Source: Symbiodinium natans (taxonomy: Eukaryota; Sar; Dinophyceae; Suessiales; Symbiodiniaceae). From it: DNA of 64,000 nucleotides. The position numbers were made by a program, and so were the translations under genes. The notes below the pieces were generated by a model. It saw only the letters and a list, made by a program, of their open reading frames with translations, was not told the origin of the DNA and did not search any database. The stretch is taken from assembly GCA_905221605.1 (NCBI GenBank), contig CAJNDS010001846.1, positions 89,501 to 153,500 on the forward strand, in the 5' to 3' direction. Shown one piece after another: positions 1-12,200 of this stretch; the first letter of the stretch is position 1, and each line of letters starts with the position of its first letter.

Positions 1-172
1 GGGTTTCGCCGAATCCAAACAAGCTCTTAATCCCTGGGGGGGGGGGGGGGGGTGTAGGGGGGTGTAGGGTTTGAAGCCTAGGGTTTAGGGTTTATACATA
101 CCCTTACAAACCTTAAACCTTAAACCGTAAGAAAAAATAAAAGCCCCTAGAGCCCCCTGATCGCGCACCGGC

Positions 173-231
173 CTGACAGGGTGTTGTCGACCAGGATGTA
201 CATGATGAATGCTATCCGTGCCAGCCAGCTT
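173..231 (-). CDS. GT2 gene, distal membrane-segment exon
   Basis: Bounded by CGCAG acceptor and a GC donor (CAG|GCCGGT). It reads WLARIAFIMYILVDNTLSG, a hydrophobic helix. It is the last exon visible before the window edge. Membership in the glycosyltransferase gene is inferred from strand and exon style only. Confidence 0.5.
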
Positions 232-3200
232 CTGCGGCCTGCGTCTACTGATGCTAGGGTTAGGGTTCGGAGTTTAGGGTTAGGGACCCAAGACAAACCC
301 ATAGGAATAAAAGGGTGCCCCTTTGTGTGTGTTCACCGGCCTTATATAAGGAACCTGAACTCTACAGGGAATAATGGCCTACTCTGTTCTAAAGGTTACC
401 CTCAACCCTTCGTAACCCCCTAGGGAATTAAGGGCCTACTCAAAGTAGAAGGGAATAATGAATAATGGCCAAGGTTACCCTAGAAGCCCAAACCCCAAAC
501 CCTAAATTCCTAACCCCCTACAAAGGGTAATGAAGAATGGCCTACTCTGGGCCCTAGGATGACAAGGCTTAGGGCACAGGATCGGGAGGCTCATGGCAGC
601 CCCCCTCCGGAAGCCCCTGTTTAGGGTTTGGGGTTTAGGGTTCAGGGTTTAGGTGCACGTATATGTTGTAGTGTGCGGACTGGGATGTTCCCCCCCTATA
701 GTAACAGACCTCAACAGGGATTAGAATAGGGAGTACTAGAATCCCCTTTAGGGACTGTTAGTATAAGGGGGAACATCCTAACGTGTGTGTATAGATATAT
801 ATATATATATGCATTTTCATTTGCAACTCAAGCTTCCTTGCGGTATTCTACTTCCTTTACATGCCCCCAGTCTGTCGTTGGTCACGAGGCCCCCTGCCCA
901 ACTCCGTTACAAAGCCTCGCTTGTTTCACCCTAAACCCTAAACCCTAAACCCGAAACCCTAAACCTCTCATGCCTGCGGTTAAGCCTCGCGCCCGCAAAG
1001 CACACGCTTGTTTAGGGCTTACTTGCTTGCTTGCTTGCTCCTTGAAAGAACGGAAAAATAACAGCTACCGAAACAATGCCGACCCTCTAACCCCCAAACG
1101 CCAGTCAGTTGTAACTACCCATCAAATCAGGGTTTAGGGTTTAGGGTTTAGGGTTTAGGGATTAGGGTTTAGGGTTTAGGGTTGCTCGAGCTCTGTCTTC
1201 CGGCCTTCGGGAACACCTGGCATCTCAAGACGGCAGCTCCCGTCTTGATTCTTGGCCGACCTTTCGGGTGCAGGGCCTTAGGGATCTTGGCAGCCCAGTA
1301 GCCATGTCATAATGATAGGGTTTAGGGTTTAGGGTTTAGGGTTTAGGGTTTAGGGTTTAGGGTTTAGGGTTTGGGGTTTAGGGTCTAGGGTTTAGGGTTT
1401 AGGGTTTAGGTTTAGGATTTAGGGTTTAGGGTAGCCATATTACAGAATAAGGGTGCCCTTTCTTGGGGTTGGTTACTTTAAACCGGGTACTAGGAACCAA
1501 AAAAAGGGAGAAGGGCACCACTGGGGCGGCGAAGGCGGCATGAAGGGGTGTTTCCGGCATTAGGGTATGAGGGCTTTAGGGCTTCTGTTTATGACGGTTA
1601 TGAGGGCTTTAGGCTGTTGGGGTTTAGAGCTTTAGGGTATGGGCTGTAGAGTGTTAGGGTCTAAGGCTTTAGGGCTTTAGGGTATGAGGGCTTCAGGGTT
1701 TTGGGGTACTTAAAGTGCTTTAGGTGTTTAGGGTTGAACCCCGCCCCCCCGGCGGGGAGTAATAAACAATAACGAAGAAAAGGAAAGCCGTTTTGCCTGT
1801 CAGAAGATTCTAAAAGGGCTTTTCCCACCACAAAGCTCAAGGGACAAAAAGAGGGACCCTTATAACCATAGCGGTTATTTACGGGCTACTTAGGTATGGG
1901 AGTAAGTAAGGTACATATAGGGAATTTATAGGGGAATAAGATGAAGGGTCCCTTTTAGACCCCTTCAAAAGCCCAAGCAAGCAAGCAGGCTCCAGCCTAC
2001 AAAGTGGTCGCTCATCTACCTGCAAGGCGAGGGCACGTTGGTTTTCGTGAGGGTTTAGGGTTTAGGGGGCTTAGGGTTGAGGGTTGGGATGTTCCCCCTG
2101 ATACTAGCAGCTCCTGAATAGGGATTCTAGTACACCCACCCCCCCACCCCGCCCAAATATCCCTTTTAAGGACCGTTAGTTGAAGAGGGAACATCCCAAG
2201 AATATGGTGTAGAGGGTTTGGGGTCTCTCAAACGACCTTGGGTCGTTGCAGTTGAGGGCTGCGATCTTCAGAAAGGCTGAGGTGACGTCTTCGGCGTCCC
2301 CAACATCCCCCTAAACCCTAAAACCCTAAACCCTAAACCCTAAACGCTAAACGCTAAACGCTAAACGCTAAACGCTAAACGCTAAACGCTAAACGCTAAA
2401 CGCAAAAACCCTAAACCCTAAACCCTAAACCCAAAACCCTAAACCCTAAACCCTAAACCCTAAACCCTAAGCCCTAAACCCTAAGCCCTAAACCCTAAAC
2501 CCTAAACCCTAAACCCTACTGACAGGAAAACTGGAACCCCAGACCTGCATGCGGTGTAGTTCCCAAAGATGAGCTAGGGGGTCTGGGGTTTAGGGTTCAG
2601 GTCGGTCTAGGGTTTAGGGTTTAGGGTTTAGGGTTTAGGGTTTAGGGTTTAGGGTTTAGGGTTTAGGGTTTAGGGTTTAGGGTTTAGGGTGTTTAGGGTT
2701 TTTAGGGTTTAGGGTTTAGGGTCCCCTTCGGAGGCTCTCCGAGCAGAGTGAATAGGGCTTACCTTCAAGAAGGTCAACCGTGAGCCAAAGTCGCCCCCAA
2801 AAGCCCTCAAACTTGCGGTCTGGGAGTTGAGGGGCCAGGTTACATGTTTGGGGTTAGGATTGGGGAAGGCTGTTGTTAAAATTAGTCTAAATTACTTATA
2901 TTCTTAGGAATAAGATAATATAAGAACTCTTAGCCCTTGAAGCTTTCAAGCCCTTAGTTGCCCACGCCCCCCTTCTTCCCGCCCCCCTTCTTCCCGCCCC
3001 CCCCCCCCCCCCTCCCCCAGCCAGCCCAAACGTAAAGGGGGACAGGCACCCGTACAGCCAGCTCTCTGGATACACTCGTCGCTTGAGAACCCCCCCACCC
3101 CCCCCCCCCCCCAAAAAAAAAAGATTCTTCCTGATAGGGGCAAATAGGGATTGTTGTCTGCTTTGTGTTTTTTTTTTTGGGGGGGGGGGGGGGTTCTTAA

Positions 3201-6200
3201 ACACATAGTAGATGTGGTCCCCTTGTTGGGCGACACTGAAGATGCTGAACTTGGGATCCTCGAGGGTGCGGCGCGGCTGCTGAGCTAGGGATCACCTTTT
3301 TTTGTTGCGGATACCCTCCCGCCCCCCCCCCCCCCCAAAAAAAAAAAAAAAAAAACAAAACAAACAAAAACTCCCAGAGTTGAAGGCCATGAACAGCCAC
3401 ACACCCCTAGACCCCTAAGAACCCTCAAACCAAAAACCCCGAAGCCCTAAAACCCCGTAAGCCCCTGAACCCCAAAGACTCCCAGGGCTCTCACTTGTCG
3501 CCTTCACCTCCTTCTCCAACTCCTAGACTGCCTAAACCCTAAACCCTAAGCTCTAAACCCTGAACCCTGAACCCGAAACCCTAAACCCTAAACTCTAAAC
3601 CCCTTAACCCTAAACTGTCGCCTTCACCTCCTTCTCGAACTCCTTGGGGGCTGGGAGGCCTCAGCAAGGTTTAGGGTTTCGGGTTCAGGGTTTAGGGTTC
3701 AGGGTTTACCCTAAGCCCCAAACTCTAAACTCTAAACTTTCAGGATTAGTCATGGATTGATTCCGGTTTCAGGTCGAGGCCTGGAGAGGGAACTTCTGGG
3801 CTTGCTTGAAATTTAGCTGCCCGTAGCCTTGTGGATTGAGCTTAGCAAGAGCCCTAAAGCTTAAAAACACGCAAAGCCCCAAACCCTAAACTCTGAACCC
3901 GAATTGAACCCTAAGCCCTAAACCCAAAACCCTAAACCCTAAACCCTAACCCCCCACCCGCCCCCCACCCCCAGCGCTAGGGCGCCGTCTGGAGTTGATC
4001 TCTCTGTGGTACGTCCCTTCCATCAAGTCAATGGCCACCTTTCAGCAGCTCGGCGCTTGGGACGGCTTTGGGCATTCCTGTTTAGGGTTTGGGGTTTAGG
4101 GTTGGGGGTTCGGGGCTTAGAGTTTGGGGTTTAGGCTTATGGCTTCAGGCTTTCGAGCTGGGGAGAATAAGGATCCAAGTTTGGCGCTCGCAGTTCGGGG
4201 CCCCGATGGCTCTAAGCGATTCGAATCCCGAACATTACAGGATTTAGGGTTGGGGTTTAGGGTTTAGGGACCAAATAAAACACTAGCCACCTTTCAGGCA
4301 TGAGGTGGACGTGAGCCTCCAAACATGGGGTTTAGGCTCTAGGGCCTACCGTTCGCTTCTTGCATCTCTAAAGACGTGGGGATTCAGAGGCGGTGGATGA
4401 AATCTTGGCCGCTTCCCCTGATTCTCTCAGAATTACGAGAACTGCGAGCCTACAAACCCGTATAAACCCATTCGATGCGGTAGTCATGACTTGGGGGTTT
4501 GTAAGTAGGGAAGATGGTAGGTGGCGGTGGCTGGTTGAGCCCTCCTTTTAAAGTTTTGCCTACCCATAAGTCATCGATATGGGGGCTTCCGAAATTAGGG
4601 GTGCCCTTCTTGGCGGTCCCTTCAAGGGAATTCCATCTATTTGGGGTTTTCGAGGGGTACCCCTATTTTGGTCATGCCCGTAGCGACACGAAGGGATGAG
4701 ACCCCGGCTATGGCGCAGGTGATGGTGTAGAGCCTCGGGAGCAGCGGGAAAGCTAGGGTTTAGGGTTTAGGGTTCAGGCTTCAGGGTGTGGGTTTTTTGG
4801 GGTTTACGGGTACTTCTAGGTTATGGTTCTGATCACCCCCAATGACAGCTCTAGCCCGCGAGCTGTAGTTTCCCTACTGATAAACCTGCATACACAACTA
4901 CCCGTTAACCTCCAAAAAGCGCTTAAACCCTAGATCCGACTGCTACTCCAATGAGTCAAGCAGGACTTAGGGTTAAAGGAGCTTAGGGTTCAGGGCTTTG
5001 TTTGGGGTAGTTAGGGTTCAGTGTGTAGGGAGTCTAGGGCTCGGGGTTGAGAGTTTAGGTGATGTTCCTGGCATGTCCTAGTTCAGGCATCGCCGCCGGG
5101 GACGGCTCTCCGCCACGACCGCGATCGGACCGAAGATGTTGTTACGTACACATGGGGGCCTTACGATATTCGGGGTACCTTGCTGGGTCCTTCTTATAAG
5201 GGGGATCCTGCTACTTGGCAATCTGGGGGTCCATTTCAGGGGCCCCTTATTATCGTACGCCCCCAGGTGAGGGGCCCGACAGCCTAAATTCCCTGTAGAA
5301 AACCGTAACATCTAATCCAGCATCGCCGAAGGAACCCCTGAACCCCAAACCCCAAAACCCTAACCTTCAACCAGAAACCTTGGGATCTTCCCCCCTTGAT
5401 ACTAATCGCTCCTTAGTAGGGATTCTAGTACCCCCAATTATAATCCCTACTAAGGACTTAAACCCCAAACCCTAAACCCTAAACCCTAAACCCTAAACCC
5501 TAAACCCTAAACCCTAAACCCTAAACCCTACACCCTACACCCTACACCCTAGACCCAAAACAAAGCCCTAACCCTTCAAGCATAAACCCCAAAGAGTCGG
5601 GGAGCATCATGATGCCGGAGATCTGGCTCATCGCCGCCGTCAGCGCCTGGAGGTGATCCCCTCCCTCTGGGGAGGGGGTATGAGGGTGGGGGGGGGGGGG
5701 TATTTTGGGGGGGGTATGTAGGGGAGGTTGATAGGGGGAGGGGGGGGGGGGGGGGAGGGTAGTTGCCACTCTTGCAGGAGATCAGTTTCCGGGTTGAGTC
5801 CGGGTTGAGGGTTTAGGGCTCTTCTTCTGGCGCTGCAGGCTGTGGGGGAAGGGTTGGGCTGTAGAGTCGAGGTCGCTTAGGTTGAGGGAGGAGACTTCAG
5901 GCAACTGGCAGATCTAGCCCCCAAAACCTCCCAGATATGACAGAATCCCGCTTGGACCACCCTACCTTCCTCTTTTGAGGCTTAGGCTAAACCCGAAAAA
6001 CCTAGCCAAAAATCTCAAAACCCGAAAAACCTAAGCCCTAAAACCTCCGAAGACTAAACCCTCGAACCCCAGTACCCTTGCAACCCTGGAACCCTTCGCC
6101 CCTAGAACCCTGAAACCCTAGAATCACCCAGAAGCCAGGAAGCCTAGATTCCTAAGCCAAGAACCCTAAAACCGCCGAACCTTAAAAACCCCCGGAATCC

Positions 6201-9200
6201 CAAACCCAGAACCCTAGAACCCTACGAGAACACCGCAAAGTCAAAACCTTAGAGCTTTGGAACCCGAAAACCTTGGAGCCCTAAGACTCCCAAAGTCCTG
6301 AAACCCCAAGTCCGAGAACCCCAACCCCTCCCCCCCCCTCCACCGCAAAAAAAACACAAACAAACCTGAAAACCTAGCACCCTACAAGGGTTTAGGGTTT
6401 AGGGTCCAGGGTTTAGGGCGACTCTCCCCCACGAACCCTGAAAAATACCCCCTGGAAAATCCCGCAACGCAAGCGGCCCTAAACCCTAAACCCTAAACCC
6501 TAAACCCTAAACCCTAAACCCTAAACCCTAAACCCTAAACCCTAAACCCTAAACCCTAAACCCCAAGGCCTGCTGGGCGCTGCTCATGGAGCTCCAGCTG
6601 CCTCCCAGGTCGAAGAGCTGCGACCTCAGCTCCTGGCAGGGAAGGGGGGTTTAAAGGAGGGACCCCTAGAAGGGATTAGGGTCTAGGGTTTAGGGTCTAG
6701 GGTGTAGGGTTTAGGGTTTAGGGTTTCGGTTTTAGGGTAAGGTTTTACGGTTTAGGGTTTAGGGTTTGGGGTTTGGGGTTTGGGGTTTGGGGTTTGGGGT
6801 TTAGGGCTAGACACCCCTGGTAGGGGCCCTTCATCTTAGTCCCCATATACTCGATAACCCTTATATAATCACCCTAAACCCTAAACCCTAAACCCTGAAC
6901 CCTAAAATAGTCCCGATATACCTCAGTAGCCCCTAAAGAACTGCCAAAGAGCCCCCAAGGTCCCTAATGAGGGTCCCTCCTTTAGTCCCTTGACTGGCAG
7001 GGCTGCCCACCCCCCCCCCCCTTCGACTCTCCTGTAATTTGTTCGAGGTTTTGGGTTTTAGTGGTTAGGGGTTTAGGGGCTTAGGGGCTTACGTTTTGGG
7101 GTGTAGGATGGTTAAGGGTTCAGGGTTTAGGGTTCAGGGTTTAGGTGCATAAGGTTTCGAGGGTTCAATCATTCCAGGGCTTAAGGTTTCTAGGGCCCTA
7201 GAGCTCTCGGAAGGGTTTAGGACTTAGGCCACATGAGAAGAAGGATTTGGAGGGCTTTGGGGGATATGGGGGTTCCGGGTCTGGGATTAACATGAGGTCT
7301 AAACCCTCAGCCCTCAACCCTATAACCATAAACACTATAAGCCCTCAACGCCGTAAACCCTAAACGCCCTCAACGCTCTAAACGACCTAAACCCCAAACC
7401 CGAAACCCTAAACCCTAAACCCTAAGCCCTATACCCTAAACCCTAAACCCTAAACGCTGTAAGCCCGAAACCCCTGAACAGCGCCTCGCCGAGCGCGCCC
7501 ATGGAGCCCAGCTGCAGGTGGCGCAGCAGCTCTCCCACCCTCATCGAGGGTTTAGGGTTTAGGGTTTAGGGTTTAGGGTTTAGGGTTTAGGGTTTATAGG
7601 GTTTAGGGTTTATAGGGTTTAGGGTTTAGGGTTTAGGGTTTAGGGTTTAGGGTTTAGGGTTTAGGGTTTAGGGTTTAGGGTTTAGGGTTCAGGGTTCAGG
7701 GTTCAGGGTTTAGGGTTTCTGGTTTCGGGTTTAGGGTTTAAGGGTTTAGGGTTTAGGAAAATCTCCTGTCCCTCCTGGGGCTTTAGGGCGAAGACTTACT
7801 CTCTTGTTTGTGCGTGTTGGGGGGGGGGAGGGACAGGGGGAGGGAGGGTTTTAGTGCTTTAGGGCTTTAGGGCTTCGGGCTCTAGGGCTCAAAGGGGAGG
7901 CCTTAGATTTCAAAGTTTGGGGGGCTGTCTGCACGCAGACTGTACCCTAAACCCTAAACCGTAAACCCTAAACCCTAAATCCTAAACCCTTCTACTCCTC
8001 AACGCTTCAAGGAACTGCCCTAAGTATACGGAAGAGACCATTCTAGGGGACTGGTTCTCAAAAGCAAGAGCCATTACGATAGAGGCTCATGTGTATATAT
8101 ATATATATATATATATATGGGTTTGTATTTTAATGGGGAGGCGCGTGACACGTGTTGGGGTCGGGGTATGTTTCACGGGTATGTTTCCGGGTATGTTTCG
8201 GGGTATGTTTCGGGGGTATGTTTCGGGTATGTTTCGCGGCATCAGGAGCTACTTTACCTGCAATTTCGGGGGTATGTTACGGGGTATGTTTCGGGGGTAT
8301 GTTTCGTGGTATGTTTCGGGGTATGTCTCGCGGGTGTGCAACCCGTGTGCCATTCTTAAACCTGAGCCCCCCAAAAAACACAAACCCATATATATATATA
8401 TATATATATATACACTTACGTGTGTATATGAATGATAGCATGTATACATGTATAACATGAAAGCCAGGATACATACATACATACATTCATACATACAGAC
8501 ATACATACATACATACATACATACGTATGTTTATTTGTTTATTCTTTATTTTTCATACAGAATACGTGCCTGTATGCGTATATCAGGGTTTCCGAAGATT
8601 GGGGTACCCTTTTTGGGGGATCCTATGACAAGGACTATCATATTTGCGGGGATACTTGGGGTACCCCTATGTTGGGAAATACGCCCTATGGGTCGGTTGT
8701 CAAAATTATGATCCCTGTTGGGGGTACCCTAAATACTGGGTGCCGTAAAAGGGACCATAATTTTGACAACCACCCGATATGGTTTAGAGCACTGCCCTCA
8801 TGGCCTTGGGAGGATCCGGCAAGTGGCCACGAGCACCAGCGAGAAGCACTGGCAACTGCCTGAAGGGCGTAAAGGCCCAGAGTCCCCAAAAGCACTGGGG
8901 TGTCGGGTTTAGGGTGTGGGGTTTGGGGTTTAGGGTTTAGGGTTTAGGGTTTAGGGGGCTAGGGTGTGGGCTTAGGGCGCAGAGAAAGTTTCCCGAGCTG
9001 CGGCCTGAACGCTGCTTGAAAGCGAGGGCTGCGTGCACCAGCATGGGTTACTAAGCCCTATAATCCCCTTAACGAACCCTATGAAGGGCCTTTTAAGGGC
9101 TTATAGGGAATAATAGCCCATGCAGGTATATTAATTTGGAAAGGCTGCTTGCTTGGCGAAGAAGCCATGCTAGGCCCAACTAATGCATGCTGCCTCTATC

Positions 9201-12200
9201 TAACCCTAAACCTGCTTTCCCTAAACCCTAAACCTGCTTCCGTGCGTGGGCTGGGCAATGACGCCGCACGCTGAAGTTGACTCTGAACACCCTGAACCCT
9301 AAGCATTAAGCCGGTGCGGTGGTTCAGGGAACCCTTGGCAAAGACCAAACTTTCCCCGTTATACTAACAGTCCTTAATAGCATGCTTAATAGAGACTATA
9401 ACAGGGTTTAGGGTTTAGGGATATTAACAGCCCTCCATAGGGATTATAATTGGGTTCAGTGTTTAGGAATACTAACAGCTCCTTAATAGGATTTTAATAG
9501 GGGGTACTATGATGCCTCTTGAGGATTGCGAGTACAAGGGGAACATCCCAAACCAAACAGTTCAGAATCGCACAGATGTCGACTGTGGGCCCCGACTGAC
9601 GATGTGCATGATGTACATCTTGATAGCGATGAGTGCAACGGAGAGATGCCTCAGCCCAAAGCCCTGAAGACATATACGCAGCCCCTAAACCCAAAACAAA
9701 CAATAATCCTAAACCCCTAGAACTTAACATGTGAGGTTTAGCAGGTGTATGCCTAAGTCCTGCTTGACGAGCGTTAGGACATTTACGGGTTAGGGTGTGG
9801 GTGGGGGGGGGGTTAGGTTAGGGAAATACCCTAAACCCTAAACCCTAAACGTGAACCCCTAAACCCTAAAACCTAAACCCTAAACTCTAAACCATAATAC
9901 CCTAAAGGGTGTTTTGGTTTAAGTTCAAGGCTGAGGGTGGAGGGTCTTCGGAAGCGAGCGGCGTGCGCTTCGGGATCTGAGCCCTGCCGATGCTGGTGCT
10001 CAAACGGATCCACTGCAGCATCACCTGGGAACAGGGTTTTATAGGGTTCATAGGGTTCAGGGTTTTAGGTTTAGGGTTTAGGGTTTAGGGTGTAGAGTTT
10101 AGGGTTTTTAGGGTTGAGAGGGTTTAGGGTTTATAGGGTTCATAGGGTTCATAGGGTTCATCAGCGTGAGAAAGGGTTCAGGGCCTTTAAGGTTTCGACT
10201 CGGAAGCACAAGAGTTAACCGGCTGGGGTCCTAAACCCTAAAGCCTCAAACCGGGGTTGAGTGACTTGCGGGCTTAGGGCGCTAGGACACTAGGAGACTA
10301 TACTCCCCTTAGAACCTTAATGAAAATAATGTGTTCAATATTCTCTTGGGTCTTAAAAAAACATAATTACCGAGGGGGACACTAGGAGAGGAGAGCACGG
10401 CAAACAAAGTTTCAACTCAAACACCAAAGCCTGACTTGGTGTCTCCTGGAACTCGGATTGAACCTGATATGGGGGGGTTTCCAAAAACAGGGGTTCCTGT
10501 TTTTGGGGGTCCCTTTACGAGGCTTCTTAACCCCCCCCCCCCCCCCCGCAACTATGTAGGAAGTTGGGCTCAATGAGGGTCCTTGTTTTGTACCGGCACC
10601 CGCCCCAAAAAGGGAGCCTAATTTCGAGAACTACCCATGTGGCTTGGGGCTTAGGGTTTTTGAGGGGCTTAGGGGTCTTTGGGGCTTTAGGGCTGTTCGG
10701 GCTTCGGGGTCTTTGGGGTTGGGCTGTTTCAGAGGCTTTGGGGTCTTCGGGGTTTCGGGTTCACGGGCAAGGGTATCCTGTGTGCTTGTCTCTGGTTAAC
10801 TACTACTTGCTTAAGAACCCCCCAAAAAATAAAATATTATAATCCCTATATTACCCTTATGAGGAAGAAGCAAATAGTAGTTGAGAACCCCCCAAAAAAT
10901 AAAGTATTACAATCCCTATATTACCCTTATAAGGAAGAAGCAAACAGTAGTTGAGTAGCCCACGAAAGAACAGAGACCTGGAGGATCCTTTCATTTGCTT
11001 GGACGCCACGCCGCCAAAGCCCGCAAACACTAAGCCACCGCCTCTCAAAAAAAAGACAACAATAATACACTAACAATCATACTAATGACAATAATACTAA
11101 TGACAATAATACTAATAACAATAATACTAATAACAATCATACTAATAACAATCATACTAATAACAATCATACGAATAGCAATCATACTAATACTGAGAAT
11201 AGAACTAAATAAATGTTGAACTCCAAATGTGGCTGAGTCGCATAGCCCAGCTCGACAATGCCTTGCATGTGTCTTCTGGCCTGCACATGCCCGCACGGAC
11301 TGATAGGTTGAGCCTGGTGTTGCTGTTGCTTAATTGGTTTCTTGGCTTAAGGTTTAGGGTTTAGGCTGAGTTTGTGGTTCAGGCTATTGAATGTATGACC
11401 TCGGCCTGCAAGGGGTTCGGGGTTGGGTTCTTTGGGCTGGACCTCCTCGTGCGGTGGGGCAGAACAGTCACAGGTACCACCACTCCTGCCAAGCAAAGGA
11501 GAGTCAAGCAAATCCGGAATGTTTTGAATGGTGTGCATTTCGCACTGCAAACCCTCAACCCTAAACCCTGAACCCTAAAACCCTAAGCCCTGAAACCTAA
11601 AACCCTAGACCTGAAACCCGTGTTGCCTGGAGATCTGGGTGAGGGTGCTGGTCGGAGACAACCCTAAACCCCCAACCCCAAACCCTAAACCCTAAACCCT
11701 AATTGGGCTTCGGGGCTAAGAGGGTTTCTCTATTTGTAGCTGATTGGGTCTAGGCTTTCAGGTTGTGCCGCACGGATCTACTTATGGGGGCTGACAGAAA
11801 CTACGGGCTAATTTGGGTCTCCCCTGTGAAGTTCCCGCAACGTAGATCCCACCCCCCCTGTTTAGAATTGGGATGTTCCCCCTTACACTAACAGCTCCTT
11901 CATAGGGATTCGAGTACCCCCTATTATATATATATATATATATCCCCATTAAGGACTGGTATAAGGAGAAAATCCCATGGTCGGAGGCACTTTCGGGCTT
12001 GGAGTACATGCTGCATGGGACATCCACCGCACCTGTACACCCTAAATCTTAAAACCTAAACCCGAAACCCGAAACCCGAAACCCGAAACCCGAAACCCGA
12101 AACCCGAAACCCTAAACCCTAAACCCTAAACCCCCTGGCGGGTTCACTTCCGGGGACGGTTTTTCAGGTCCTAGCAGCTTTTTCTTGCCTGTTGCTGGTG

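Noticed and set aside
1-1000. Possible true chromosome end at the left edge
   Set aside because: Heptamers are interrupted, in both orientations, and spread across all 64 kb; no terminal homogeneous array and an exon lies at 173-231.
8091-8518. Overlapping ORFs around 8.1-8.5 kb
   Set aside because: Made of (TA)n, (ATAC)n and the GGGGTATGTTTC minisatellite.
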